DNA of 64,000 bases from Piezodorus guildinii (GCA_023052935.1 CM041298.1:3534001-3598000); one strand, 5' to 3'; shown: positions 45,391 to 58,370, counted from the stretch's first letter. The notes: a model not told the origin generated them from the sequence alone. Numbers and translations are program-made.

Positions 45391-47334
45391 GTTTAACATC
45401 AATATATAGAAATCATAATGTACATATATACTTCTAAATAAATAAAATAATATATAGTTATAATAGGGTTCAAGTTGAAAATTTGTAAGTAAAGTGCTCA
45501 TGTTTAATCAAAAATAGTCTCATACTTGGAACTTTTTGAATATTTCATTAACAACCGTAAAATTTTGAATAGATACCCGAATATTTCTAAAACAAAATTT
45601 CAGAATAAGATACAGGAAGAAATGGAAATATACCAGCCAGAATAAATTAAGGTTAGAAATATTTACTGACGATATCCAGTTTATAATGCAGTCAAACGGA
45701 AAATTGTAAGTTTAATAAATAAGTCTGTCGTTTATTATTCTCTATTTTCAAATCTTTTTTGAAAATCTAATGACCCCATTCTTTATATTTGTCACACGGT
45801 CACCTATTTAATATTCAATAAGTCTAATAAATAAATGATATTATTAATATAACAAACAAAAATATATTAAAAATGATAGAGTTACTATTTCATAGCCTAC
45901 ATATTATATTCATAAACATTATTATTTAATTTTAATTACCTTTTTCCTTGCTTTATAATTAAAAGGAAATTAATAAAATGCAGATTAGATTAGAAAGTAA
46001 TATACTACATACATAAAGTAATATAAAAATACTACATTATTGATATTGTAAATAAATTTATTACATTTCAAATAATAGCCATGAAAAAAAAAATTCAACA
46101 GTCATTTATGGAAATGATATAATTAATTGTGTTGAAGCTCTTACAAAAAAAAAAAATTATTATCATGCATGATTTTAAATTTTTACCTTAATGTTCAACA
46201 TGGTCTTCTTTGCCTTGTTCTTAAAAACAGATATATTTCGAAACGTATATTAATAATTAAATGACAAAGTCGTTAAGAAACTCAAAAAAATGATTGTTTT
46301 CATCTTTATAACACTTTTTGCACACACATTCAAAATGAAGTTAACCACTCGACACGGACCCGAACCGAACAAGAGTGAAGTTAATGTGTTTAGGGAAGTT
46401 ATTTTGACTTTGATTTGATTTGAATAGCGACTCCTGATTGGCTGAGAGCTCAGGACACTGATTTGGAATAATATTTAGTCTCAACTACATACATGACACA
46501 TATCTAGTCCTCTTACACAGGTATTTATTAAACATATTAGTAATTAATGCAATTTACGTATATAATTACGGTTGAAAGATTATTTTTAATTTGTCATTTT
46601 TAGGGAATAATGCATGAATATGAGTTCTAAGTGGATTAAACTTTAATACAATTTACATACAGTTAATAATTTTGTTTTCATATTTTTGTATTGATCTTTT
46701 TAATGTGGTCGTGATTAACACGGTTCCATGTAGCAACAAAATTATGAAATAAGTAACATTAACGTTTTCTTATATATTCTTATTTTAAAATAAAAGAAAA
46801 CTGAATAAATTCAAAATTTAAAAAACAATAATTAACACTGTAACAATCAATTTATATAATAACAGACAGAGAGTAGAGCTAACCGCACAGATACCAGTTC
46901 TAAACTAAATGATGTTAAGTTAATATAAAAGACAGACAGACAGAGATATGGTACTGCAAAATGTAAACATTCTATAATTTAATTAGGAAGTTGTTGGCTA
47001 TGAGGATATTGGGTGAGTCCTGTGTGGGGACATCATAATTAGATCTTTGCTTACTTTCAAAGTTTTCCAGGAAGTTTTTATATTTAATTTTTCTTTCATT
47101 TATTAATGTGATTCTATCTTATGTTATTGCTGTAATTTGGTTCCTTAACAGGCTCGTATACTTTTGGTACAGCATTATTTATATACAATAAATCATTTTA
47201 TATACTCTAATTAAAACTAAAATAAAAAATAAGAATCTAGGTTTTAACAATTCCAATTTTAACAATATACAAATCTTTGCATCTTATCTTAGTTTACAAT
47301 ATAGCTTACGTTAGAAATCGTTCCCTTACGCTGC

Positions 47335-48470
47335 CTCGCTTAAATCAAGTTTATAATAATAAAAGGCTTACCGAACCCAAAAGTTCGATGCCGATACCAC
47401 CAAACTTCGCCTGCTCAGACACGTCGGTCAGCAGAATGTTCGCCGGTCAAGCCCAAGCCCCCAAGCTCAGTCTTAATGCAATCCTCCCATCGACGCTTCG
47501 GGCTGCCTTTCGGACGCCTACCAGTCGGTTCAGCGAATACCAACTTTCTCGGAATCCGTTCCTCACCGAGCCCAACAACTTTACGCGCCCATTTGAGTCT
47601 CCGCGATGCTATCCACTCAATTATATTCACAGGATACAAACTCCGCAATTCCGCGTTGTGCAGCCTTCTAAACTCCCCAGTGGCCTCATCTCTCTTCGGC
47701 CCAAATATTTTACGCAGTAACTTATTTTCGAGAACCTTAAGCCGTTGTTCATCCTTCAAAGTAAGCGGCCACGTTTTATAAATTCTAACCTTTAAGTTTT
47801 TAGACAGAAGCCGCGAGCTAAGTAATTTAGCAACTGAATAATTACACGCATTTCTCACCTTTAACCGGGACTTTATTTCTTCCTGGATTTCATTTTTTCT
47901 TGTTATAATTGAACCTAAATACTTGAATTTCTCTACTTGTTGAATAGTATGCCCTGAAATATTAATATCATCAAGATCGCCACCATTTCTGCTACTAATC
48001 ATATATTTCGTCTAATCGGTATTTAATTCGAGACCTATTTGTTTACCGGTTTTTATTAACACACTTGTATTTAGTTGTATGGTTTCCGTGTCGTCACCTA
48101 GCAGTATTAAATCATCGGCATACCCCAAAACCGGAATCTTGTCACCCATATTTAAGCCTTTCTCAGTACACATCACATTTTCTATGACATATTCTAAAGC
48201 TATATTAAACAAAACAGGTGAAAGGGAGTCACTCTGTTTCAAACCGGATCGCACCTCAAATCTCTTGGAGTAATTATGACCAATTCTAACTTTATGAAAT
48301 GTTTCCGACAAACACATCTCTACTAGGTTTACTAACTTTCTAGGTATTCCCTGTTCAACCATGATGTTATATAGCTTCTGACGGTCTATGGAATCATAAG
48401 CCTTTTTAAAATCTATGGACTATACCGTTGTATTCCAGCTTCTTCTCTAATATTTGACGTAAGGAAAATA
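47335..48470 (-). pseudogene. RTE-clade LINE remnant, reverse transcriptase
   Basis: On the minus strand the RT begins near 48470 with ILEKKLEYNGIVH and the motif FKKAYDSIDRQKLYNIMVEQ (first aspartate region disrupted). It continues as LVNLVEMCLSETFHKVRIG, RSGLKQSDSLSPVLFNIALE and LGYADDLILLGDD (YADD at 48111-48122), a stop near 48012, then KYLGSIITRKNEIQEEIKSR, LENKLLRKIFGPKRDEATGE and ASRRLKWARKVVGLGE. These are RTE-group landmarks. The endonuclease is missing (5' truncation), and there are at least two frame breaks. The 3' end near 47345 carries a short aataata run, as RTE tails often do. 45400-47270 is AT-rich without a recognisable gene. Confidence 0.87.
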
Positions 48471-48674
48471 TTCGATAAATAGTCGAGAAAATCAAGTTTT
48501 AAATAAATAAATACCAATTCAATAATATAATAATAGATTCATAACAAAATAAATAGCTATGGCTTAATCTTCTGCTGAGAGAAAACTGATCTTAGATAGC
48601 GAATATTACAAAAGTTAGACGACAAACGCAAAAAACTCGCTATATGCTACAAAAAATATATTTATATAAATTAT

Positions 48675-48790
48675 ATATCATGCCTATTTGGAAGTATAGA
48701 ATTGTGATATGGAGGTCTACTAAACCAGCAGATTACTTTCCCATCCAATCTTTCCAGTCTAAAATCCTCAATGTTCCTTACGTTTTTAAA
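48675..48790 (+). pseudogene. Jockey-clade LINE scrap
   Basis: Encodes MPIWKYRIVIWRSTKPA and FPIQSFQSKILNVPYV, corresponding to PIWAYGLELWGTTK and RIQSFQSKVLRTI of the Jockey RT. It is only about 110 bp. A related tail piece may lie at 49020-49290 (minor similarity to Jockey 3' regions only), which I do not claim. Confidence 0.65.
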
Positions 48791-50084
48791 ATAGAATAGA
48801 AAAAAAAAAATTTGTGAACAACAGGTATGTATAGTTGAAATATATATCAACTAAACAACAGACAAAAGAAACATGGTTAATTATTATTTACAATGGTGAA
48901 ATAAAGAGAAATATTGTACAACAAAAATAAAAAATAATAATCTGATATTTCTCTTCTAAAAAATAATTTTATGTTCAACAAAATGAAAAAATAAATGTAT
49001 TAAAAACACAATTAAATACTAACAAAATCATCCCTAACCATCCCTAAAGATCCCATCCGTTGATGACTTAGCCTGATATAGATATAAACGTCTTTTCATT
49101 CCAAACTCCCTCCCCACTCGAACCCACATCCGTGACCACTCACCCAAATCTATTCCTGACAATCCACCGAGGCGGCCTCCACCCTTTGTCTAATTAATTA
49201 GACCTTGGAATGCTACCAATGGGTAGTTTTTTCCCAAGACTATCATGAAGTTTTAACCATATATTAATGTTATTTACTTATACTGAATCGATACAGTTGA
49301 AATTTCCTTACATTTAGAAAAAAAAGAGGTTGAAAAGATAGGTTTTAGAATAAATAAGTAATACAAGATTGTTACCTTCAATAAATCCTAAAATTGATGT
49401 CCTATTCGTCACATTACATTTCCTTAGACTACTTTGAGTATAAGAAAGCATTTTTCCAAACTTTTTATCTTTCCAATCGTATATATATATATTATTATTA
49501 TATATATATATATATATTATAATTATATATTATATTATATTATACATCTGTTCGGAGAAAAAATAAATTACCAAAATAAATATTTTTACTCTTTTAACCT
49601 TTAGGTGGTAAACGAATTCGTTCAGCTTGTATATTCAACTATTTTTCTTCAATGCTAATAAGATTAAATGGTCAATTTTTTGTAATTTAAAAAACTAAAA
49701 GAAGAAGAACTTTAGAAGAAGACAAACTAACCATTTAAGTCCTGTCAGAATGTGTTATATTGTATTTATTTATTGGAGATGTAGAAATGTTCATATTACA
49801 TTTTTTTCTAAGAATAACAATCCCAAGCACATAGTTTTTAACACTTTCAGTTAAGGACAGCGATGATTTCGTAGTTTTTGAAGAAATAATAAGAGGGACA
49901 AAACCTGATTCAATTTAGTTTAAGTTTTCGTTTTAATCACAGCTCAAGTATTTTAGAAACCTTAAAATGCCTATATATAGAACCTAAATTATTCATTTAT
50001 AAGCTTTAAAAAAGAATAATACAAAATAAAATTAATCATAAAACTTTTTTTTGAAACATTTAGTTTTAGCTTTTATTTATTGTT

Positions 50085-50225
50085 TATAGAGAGTATGTAT
50101 TTGTATCGATTTGATCGATCGGTGTTATATCGTTTCAAAGACCTGCTCCCGTATTATAGAGAGTATGTATTTGTATCGATTTGATCGATCGGTGTTATAT
50201 CGATTTAAAGACCTGCTCCCGTATT
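50085..50225. repeat. Two tandem copies of a 70-bp unit
   Basis: tatagagagtatgtatttgt begins each copy (50085 and 50155); ends in acctgctcccgtatt. Two single-base differences seen. 48790-50080 contains AT repeats around 49486-49545 but no gene. Confidence 0.95.
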
Positions 50226-50959
50226 TGTTAACAGAAAAATACTAACATATGCCACATATTTAATAATTTGTCTTTAATTAGTTCCATTGATATAAAAAAA
50301 AAAAAAAAAAATTACTCACAGGATACGTATTGAAAATATATTATTTTGTTAAATTAAATTTGTCGATTATTTTCCTTTAAACAATAATTCATTATAAATT
50401 CTGTATACACCATAAATTCTTGACTAAGGGACTTATGAAGGCAGAAACCTCTTTTGAAGCGGATAATAGAATAGGTCATTTGTTTCCATTTGAATGCTCC
50501 TACATTGGAGGATAAATTGATCAAATACGAACAATGTATTAAATCGGTAAGTTAAAAAATTTCTTAAGCTATCTTTATTACATCTAGCTTTTATTGAATC
50601 TTGGCCACTAAATCATGCTTTTTGGAGTGTAAAGTTCTTTTGGCGCACCACACACAGAGTTTTGTAGGCTGCGAGTGAGGCTGATCGTCACGCCCTGAAG
50701 TGAACATCTCGACTGGGTGCACTCGGGCTGCCAAATTTAACCGAGCGAGAAAGGTAACTAACTCCCATCAGCATTGTGTCGCTGTGTTTATGTTTCAATT
50801 GTTATCAATCGTATTTAATATTAATTATTGATACTTGATAATAATTATTATTTTAACAATCATTAGTTTTAAAGTTCACCTGATTAATATTTAAAGAAAA
50901 TAATTTAATTTACCTATGAAAATTAGCATATATATATATATATACACAACGGAAGTGTC

Positions 50960-51240
50960 TGCTTTGGTTAATCGGAACTTGGATAAATTAGCCATGATCT
51001 TGAGTGGAGATTTCAATATCAACTTTTCACAAGAAACATTTAAGCCTTTAATTGATTTTTTAAAGACACATTTGGTTTAAATATGTCAAATAATATAAAT
51101 GAAAGTACAACAAAATACGGAACTACAAATGATGCCATTTTTTCTTGATACATAAGTAAAATTCAATCAAAAGTATTTATTTGTTATTTCAGTTATCACA
51201 AACCCTTTCTTGGTGTCCTTTGTAGAATACCAAAGCGAAA
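50960..51240 (+). pseudogene. AP-like endonuclease fragment of a retroelement
   Basis: Read through one stop and one frameshift, it encodes LAMILSGDFNINFSQETFKP, LIDFLKTH, then NESTTKYGTTNDAIF and YFSYHKPFLGVL. The order GDFN, (S)TT..GTT.DAIF, and a final (S)xHKP is that of the exonuclease-endonuclease-phosphatase fold used by LINEs (and some Helentron-type Helitrons) to nick DNA. No RT or helicase adjoins it. A truncated, dead domain. Confidence 0.7.
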
Positions 51241-51342
51241 ATAAATAATTTGATTTTTATAGAATTAAAAAAAAAGTTATAACTTTAATTTCTGATTTGT
51301 TTCTCTTTTATCCATGATAATGCTACATACTACATAATATTA

Positions 51343-51346
51343 TTTA

Positions 51347-51387
<41 letters not shown>

Positions 51388-51457
51388 GTTTGATCAGTTC
51401 TCGACTGTTGATAATTTAAGTTTGTGTTGTTTGACTGCAACCTAAGAACAACACAAA

Positions 51458-51512
<55 letters not shown>

Positions 51513-51520
51513 TATATATA
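51343..51520. repeat. (CT)n and (AT)n microsatellites
   Basis: A (CT)n run at 51343-51368 followed by AT runs at 51369-51386 and about 51461-51520, interrupted by the sequence around gtttgatcagttctcgac. Confidence 0.93.
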
Positions 51521-51524
51521 TGAA

Positions 51525-51665
51525 TTACCATTCGCAATGAAGGTTATACTTCCGCCGTGCGATTTGGACTCAGAGAATAAAACGCATATTTCCGTTGGAA
51601 ACAGGAATTGTAAAATTTTCACGATCGCAATACTTTCTACCCTTACTATATGTTTTATCGATGGG
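51525..51665 (+). mobile_element. Family X right-end scrap
   Basis: Contains ttggactcagagaataaaac, gcatatttccgttggaaac and ttttcacgatcgcaatactt, then ttactatatgtttta: the last about 140 bp of family X. 51670-53040 has no recognisable gene; 52870-52905 resembles the family Z start. Confidence 0.72.
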
Positions 51666-53039
51666 TTGGTTCGTGAAAGTCCTATACTACGTATTAATAT
51701 TTTCAATAAATATGACCAAAGTCCCTACACCGCAGTATGCCCTACGCAGTACATGCTGACGCTAAAGGACATATTTCAAGTTAATGAGTAAGCTGGCACT
51801 GAGACAATCAGTTGAGGAAGTGAGGTTACTTCAGAGCTGATAAGAAGGTAATTGTAAGTGTGGTGTAAAGGTAAGTTAACATAGTAATTACCAAGTAAAA
51901 AAAAAAAAAACCCTATGGATCCTTCATTATGTATTCCGTAATAAATTGCAAAAAAACTCCGAAATTTCACGTTTGTGGTATAGATGACCGGAAAGGAAAG
52001 GGGGGGAAAGGAAAAGTTGAGAAAGGTACGGGACAAGTATTGTGGATTTTTAAACTTGAGGCAGGGGATTACTTCCGAGTTAGTCCCTTAGCCATGGCGA
52101 CGAAATGCGATTTCGCAATTATTCTGGGACTTCAAACGTAAAATGTAGGGAAGTTTTAGATTTTAGCAAATAAATTTGATGTTTGACCACCGTGCGCTCG
52201 GTAATCGTGTCAAAAAAATAATTAGTTTTTATAATTGTTTTCCGTAATCTGGGACCCCAAAGGTTAAATATAGACAAGTTTCAGAATTTTGTCCAACAAA
52301 ATCAGTCATATTTTCCACCTCCCTGACTAGGGAAAGCAAAAGGTTATAGACAGAGATCTAGTCTTTTTGTCGGTCGGAGAGAAATATACTCAAGCCACAT
52401 TATTTCTTTACATTCAGACTTCAAGAGGTCAACTTGACAGCGGCTTAGGCTTATCTCAAATCTTTTCAAAAATGACAACGTCACGGAAGACGAAATAATT
52501 TTTTTTCTTATCAGTGGAAGAAATCATTTTGATAACTCGTCATCCCGAAGAAGGATGATTTGTCAATTATCTTATCTAGGCTACTTATTGGCTATTATTC
52601 GGCTAAAATTTGACGCTCTTGATAAAAACAAAAAGAAAAAAAATTGACAAATTTCTCTAGATTGCAATATCTTAATTGCCATTCTTTACGCAATCCTCAT
52701 TTAAATCTTTTGTAGATATCGAGATAATTAAGTGTTTAATATCTCTGATATGGTTGTTTAATATCTCTGATATAGTTGACAAAAAAAAGTAGCGTGGCTA
52801 TGATTTTTTGTAAAAAGATAAAATACTGGGAATTAAACCTAGAAATCTGATTATTAAACATTGGGATTTGTTACACAATGGTCCATTATATCCTAAAATA
52901 CTTATATCTTGGTCTAATACGCACACAGATAAATATTATATAATATTATATATATATATATAATATGTGGGTAGGCAAGGAGGGTACCTCTCCAGCCTAT
53001 AGTTGGTGGCAATAAAATATTATTATAATAAAAGATAAT

Positions 53040-53840
53040 AATGATAGACCCATCCGAACCTGAAGGCTCGATGCCGACAACACTAAGCACTACGTACGCG
53101 GATCCTCCCAATGATCACCGTTCAAGCCCAACCACCGAGATCAGACTCAACACAATCCTCCCAACGACGCTTCGTCCTACCTCTTGTACACAATACCAGT
53201 CAATTCGGCGAATACCAACTTTCTCGGAATCCGTTCCTCACTGAGTCCAACACCTTTACACGCCCATTTGAGTCTCCGCAATTCTGTCAACTCAAGCTCC
53301 GCAATTCCGCGCTGTATAACCTTCTGAATTCCCCAGGGCCAAATATTTTACGCAGTACCTAATTCTCGAAAACCCTAAGGCGCTGCTCATCCTTCGAAGT
53401 AAGTGACACCGTTTCACACCCTATAGAACCGTAGGAAGAATAATAGTTTTATTAATTGTAACCTTTAAGTTTCTCAACGGCTACGTAAGATCGTACTTAA
53501 CGTGAGGTCTGATAGATCTCGCCATCGTATCTTTTAGTAATCATATATTTCGTTTTATCCTTATTTAATTATTATTTACTACCGTACTTGTGTTTAGTAG
53601 TATAGATCCCGCCCCTTCGCCACGCAGTACCAAATCATCGGCGTATCCCAGAACTGGAATTTCGCCATAAAGATTTAAACCTTCCTCGGTATGCGTCACC
53701 TTCTTTTACGACATATTATAATAAGACAGGTGAAAGGAAGTCAATCTTGCACATCGCTACAAGGCTTACTAACTTTCTAGGTATTCCCTGTTCAATGATG
53801 ATGTTGCACAGCTTCTGACGGTCTGACAATTATAAAAGAT
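53040..53840 (-). pseudogene. RTE-clade LINE remnant, second copy
   Basis: Collinear with 47370-48390, with several deletions and an approximately 30-bp region (about 53405-53450) absent from the other copy. The minus strand keeps RT landmarks: YADD at 53633-53644, the region before it (GIPRKLVSL-like at about 53770-53795), and the tail that parallels RRLHNAELRSL. Frames are heavily broken. Its 3' end abuts an ataataat run at 53030-53043. Confidence 0.8.
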
Positions 53841-54773
53841 AAAAAAAATTAAAATAAGGTCTTTGGACAAAAGGTGAAGCTAGAGACTGTCTTTACTCCG
53901 GATCGCGTCTTCAATAGAAATGTTTAAAAAACCAACTTATAGTTCGAACCCATTTAGCCTACTAGCGAACCTTAAAATGAAAATGATATAAAATAAAAAT
54001 CCTTGCATGAGGCCGCGATGTATATTTGGATTTTTTTTCGCATTATATAGCTGTGAATGAGTGAGTGATAGCAGTGAAATAGGTAATTTTTATGTTATTT
54101 CTGAAACAAGGGTGAGCTGTGCTCAAAAGGACGGAGAGTTAGAGAGCTGGGGGGAGAAGTGGAGGGGTCAGTTCTAATCGCAATTCATTTCTGAACAAAA
54201 CTACGAACCTCGGCGAGTTAATTCAATGCTCGTTGCTTCTGCTGATACATTTGTTTTATTTATTCTTGATCGTCATAGAAAATAATCAAACAAAGAGGGT
54301 GCTTTGGTATGAGCAATGAATTTAATTGTGTAGGCAGATGTTGGTATTAATGATATCGAAATCACCATCGATGGGCATTATCTCTCGATATATCGATAGT
54401 AGTGAACAGTTCCTATTACTTTCCAACAGGTCCAGGATCAGACACCCCGAAGATAGTTTACTGCGCATGCCCGTCTCACCTCAAAGATCTTATCGGATCG
54501 GATCTTACGTACCATCCATATCACTGTCTCTTCCTACCGATGGTAGACCTTATACTACCACTGATAAGACCACTGACCTTGTAATGAATACAGATTTAGC
54601 AGCAGATGTATAAGCACCTCTAGCAAAAGTAATTAGTTTATTAAATATTTGAAAAAACAAATTTGAACATTGTTAGTAGAAGAGCAATCTTTAACGAACA
54701 CGTGACCTGGTGTGAAGATAGTATATTTTACCTATGCAAATCCAACTGTTTTGTTTAGGGATTGGTTATTGAA

Positions 54774-55051
54774 TGGCGTTAAACAGTTTTGTTTCTTCTC
54801 AATTAGCTGTGGCTGTCGAGAATTACCAGTTGTCCGCAACAATTTGCACTTCTCCACGAAACATAACAACCAGAGCTGTGTACCGTCTTGAAGGAGGTAG
54901 CACATTAAACGTCGTGGTGCTAACTGACGCTACCTCTGGGAGTCCTGAAAGCTTGTCAACGGATGTGCAGCGCACTCTGGATATCACTAGTTATAGTGGT
55001 AGCGGCTCCAATGCGATTATTTCTTGGTATAATGCAAACACACTAAAGTGA
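54774..55051 (+). CDS. Unassigned open frame (92 codons)
   Basis: It starts ATG at 54773/54774 and encodes a low-charge, Ser/Thr-rich peptide including RAVYRLEGGSTLNVVVLTDA and TLDITSYSGSGSNAIISWYN. The composition is more protein-like than most frames here. Just upstream, ctgttttgtttag at about 54746-54758 would make a reasonable splice acceptor, so this could be an exon; a GT near the stop (actaaagtgatgg) could serve as a donor. I do not recognise the family and see no second exon. It may be a chance ORF or part of an old element. Confidence 0.3.
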
Positions 55052-55140
55052 TGGTGAAATCCAGGAGAAAAACGTGGCACTAGAAGCGATTCTAAGATAT
55101 AAACAATTATATAATAATTCAATCAATCTGCTTTTCGATC

Positions 55141-55371
55141 ATGGGTAAAGGCCTGGAGGTTGAGAGGAAAGTTCTGAGGAGGATCCAGAGGACCAAACTA
55201 ACACAAGAGGTGTATAGCGGAAAATCCAACGAAAAAATATATAGGAGTTTGGAAGATCTGGAAACATTTTCAGATTTTAACTGCAAACATGTATCAGGAG
55301 GATTTCAAGGCCACACTATTATAACCAATAAGAGCCTCAACAAGGAAATTGTCGACAAAGTCTTCAGTTAG
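55141..55371 (+). pseudogene. Open frame with weak RTE-like start (76 codons)
   Basis: MGKGLEVERKVLRRIQRTKL and SNEKIYRSLEDLETF resemble the RTE segment in which an 'ERKVLRRIFGP' string is followed by 'SNEELYRL'. The latter half (SGGFQGHTIITNKSLNKEIV) matches nothing I know. Tentative. Confidence 0.3.
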
Positions 55372-55519
55372 AAGAGTACAGGTGGATGTGTAAAGCCAAT
55401 AAAAGAGGAAAAAAAACTAATAGAAGTTGGGGTTTTTGTGGGGATGGGCGAGAAATGAACCGAAGAAGAGGTGAGAGGAACAGTCTAAGAGGATGAGAGG
55501 GTACAGCTATAGGAGGTGG

Positions 55520-55815
55520 TGGAACGGTCAGAGGTCTGAAGTAAGGTGTAGCAGGAGGTGGATTGGTCGGAGGTCTGAAGTACAGTGTAGCAGGAGGTGA
55601 TTGGTCGGAGGTCTGAAGTACAGGTGTAGCAGGAGTGGATGTCGAGGTCTGAAGTACAGGTGTAGCAGGAGTGGATTGGTCGGAGGTCTGAAGTACGGGT
55701 GTAGCAGAGTGGATTGTCGGAGGTCTGAAGTACAGGTGTAGCAGGAGGTGATGGTCGGAGGTCTGAAGTACAGGTGTAGCAGGAGGTGGATTGGTCGGAG
55801 GTCTGAAGGAGAATG
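55520..55815. repeat. ~40-bp minisatellite, ~8 copies
   Basis: Unit ggtctgaagtacaggtgtag plus caggaggtggattggtcgga with unit lengths varying 36-41 bp. G-rich on the plus strand, C-rich on the minus. Minus-strand frames give Pro/Thr-rich strings that change frame at the indels. Confidence 0.95.
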
Positions 55816-55984
55816 GAAAGTGATATTCACCTGGTCCTTCCTGGCAACGAAAAAAATTCAATCATAAATAAAACTTGTATCATATAACTCTACTTGTAAG
55901 TGCTACAACACGTACATCTCAAAGGGTGCTACTGGGCCGAGATCAACATCAAGGATTAATGCGAATCTTTGGGGGGCAACTTTA

Positions 55985-56145
55985 TTGAAGGGGGCAGGAG
56001 GGTGTCCATACCCCAGCGGACCGGATAGAGCAGAGGGCTAGAATAGATAATTATCCCACCACAGCCGGCTTCGAACCCAGGCTACGGAGGACAGCAGCCG
56101 ACAGCTCTATCCACCAGATCGCGCCGCTCTATAGCTAAGTCACTA
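55985..56145 (-). mobile_element. tRNA-headed SINE or tRNA-like pseudogene
   Basis: Minus strand: A-box-like ATCTGGTGGATAGAGC (56104-56119) and B-box GGGTTCGAAGCC (56067-56078), about 30 bp apart. The body after the head (about 56065-55985) does not match SINE-A or SINE-B clearly. No cloverleaf good enough to call a functional tRNA. Confidence 0.6.
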
Positions 56146-56849
56146 CACGAAGGCAGCAAGTCGGGTTATTTCAAAGTTATCGCTTAAAAAGAAAACCAAA
56201 ATGTGTTTCTTAACTAACAGTTAAAATAAAGGTAAAGGTGGATAGCAAATATTAGAAAATAGGAAGATGGCGGCAGATAGAGGTGGCCTTGGCCCCCACG
56301 CGCTGCAGATATACGGCGCTAGATAGCGCTGAGCGTTACATAAACGGCTCGTCAGGGATCGCAGCTCCTCCGAGATTTATCGCCGCACTTCCGGATTTCC
56401 TTTGCACGCTTGCATCACAGGGCCTCGAACCTCTAAGCTGTGGAAGTCCTTCAGATTTCCTGTTGCTAAGCTAACTCGCTGGGTTGTCGCGAAAGTAGAT
56501 AGACACAGCCGAACTTGGATATTGTACGTCTTGGGCAAAGTTTTAGGAGGAAACCTTAGCAAGTAATGTGGATGAAAAGTACTATTATTTAAGTGTTGCC
56601 AATAAGTAAATAAATTGAGTTTTGATGGTAAAATTTATTTCAGATTATTGATTATAGAAATTATTATTTACAACAATTACATACATTTATGCCTTTCTCA
56701 TCTTTCCTTTGCCTTCTTCAATTAAAAAAAAAAATTAAATATTACAGATGAATAATAAAATACTAAATTGTATGCACAAGGGAAAAATGGCGATCGAAAT
56801 GACGAACGAAAGCCTATCCTCCGTGGATCTGTGACCAGCCATTATAGAT

Positions 56850-57477
56850 AGCCTCTAATACCAGATACCATACAACCTCTGATACCAGATACCATACAAC
56901 CTCTGATACCAGATACCATACAACCTCTGATACCAGATACCATAACTTGATACCATACCATACAACCTCTGATACCAGATACCATACAACCTCTGATACC
57001 AGATACCATACAACCTCTGATACCAGATACCATACAACCTCTGATACCAGATACCATACAACCTCTGATACCAGATACCATACAACCTCTGATACCAGAT
57101 ACCATACAACCTCTGATACCATATACCATACAACCTCTGATACCAGATACCATACAACCTCTGATACCAGATACCATACAACCTCTGATACCAGAAACCA
57201 TACAACCTCTGATACCAGATACCATACAACCTCTGATACCAGATACCATACAACCTCTGATACCAGATACCATACAACCTCTGATACCAGAAACCATACA
57301 ACCTCTGATACCAGAAACCATACAACCTCTGATACCAGATACCATACAACCTCTGATACCAGATACCATACAACCTCTGATACCAGATACCATACAACCT
57401 CTGATACCAGATACCATACAACCTCTGATACCAGATACCATACAACCTCTGATACCAGATACCATACAACCTCTGAT
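56850..57477. repeat. 24-bp tandem array, ~26 copies
   Basis: Unit cctctgataccagataccat plus acaa, with a single 30-bp irregularity at about 56935-56965 and a few single-base variants. Stop-free in four frames because the period is a multiple of three, which explains the long frames on both strands. 57480-58360 has no recognisable gene (57695-57925 is an open frame without motifs). Confidence 0.97.
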
Positions 57478-58370
57478 AAGGCACCATTTAATTTGAAAAC
57501 GTATGAAAGCATATCTTGGAAGCAGTCGAACTAGAGCCCCAATGTAAAACAAAGTTTTTGAGATGAGGAGAAGAAATAGTCTCGACTCTATTTTATACTT
57601 AACTAGGAAGAGAAAACCAAGAGTGAAGTGAAAGTGTCGATGTGGGCTCTTCTCTTGTCTCTGTCTTCCATTATTAGAAATTGGAAAACATCAGGTGCCG
57701 AACCTTAACAGGGTCCTCAAGACAAACTCTTCCGTTAAAAAAAACAAAAACAAACGCGAAGTTGACTTTGCAAGGGACCGGAAGGATATTGGAGGAAGAG
57801 AAGGACTGATTGCATTAGTTCTGCCTGAGGAGGGTCAGTTCTACCGGAGAAAGAAAGTGGTTTCGAGGAGAGAAAATGCAACTCTCATTGTTACCACTCA
57901 CGCTATCAAACCTATGTTTTATTGAGCGCCTCCAGTATATTTCCAGCTTTGAATGTGAAGGATGTTGGAGATGTAAGGGATCAACTGATTTCCACGGCCA
58001 GGCCAACGGTCCAAAGGAAAAACTATTTGAGTGACCGTTATCTCTCGGAAGCGATACGTTGAGTTCACAAGCCGCCAAAACCTTAGCTTTCCGATAGGAC
58101 CTATTTTTTAGTAGAATAGCAGTAAGTCATAAGTCTGCAAAGTCTATTTATAGGTCTTTATATTTAAAAGGATTCACTTCGCTTTATAATCTTGTATTAT
58201 TATCCAGGTGCCTGATAATGGCTCATATTTGGGGATATTTCTGTCGGTTTCCTAATAAAAATATTCTCAGGACTGTATTTTTATGGAAAATTAAAAAGAA
58301 ATATTTCCTAAAATGATTTTTCAATTGATATGTCAATTAAAATTAATTGTATGACATCAGAGTATTTTTA

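Noticed and set aside
47277..48273. Plus-strand ORFs of 147, 101 and 64 codons
   Set aside because: Antisense to the RTE reverse transcriptase, which has the recognisable YADD and downstream motifs on the minus strand.
50620..50770. Promoter or first exon (less AT-rich patch ending in aaaggtaact)
   Set aside because: A single donor-like GT in a short balanced patch is too weak without transcripts or a downstream exon.
56814..57552. Three long minus-strand and one plus-strand ORFs of 195-236 codons
   Set aside because: All are readings of one 24-bp tandem array; simultaneous openness in four frames is the signature of the period, not of coding.
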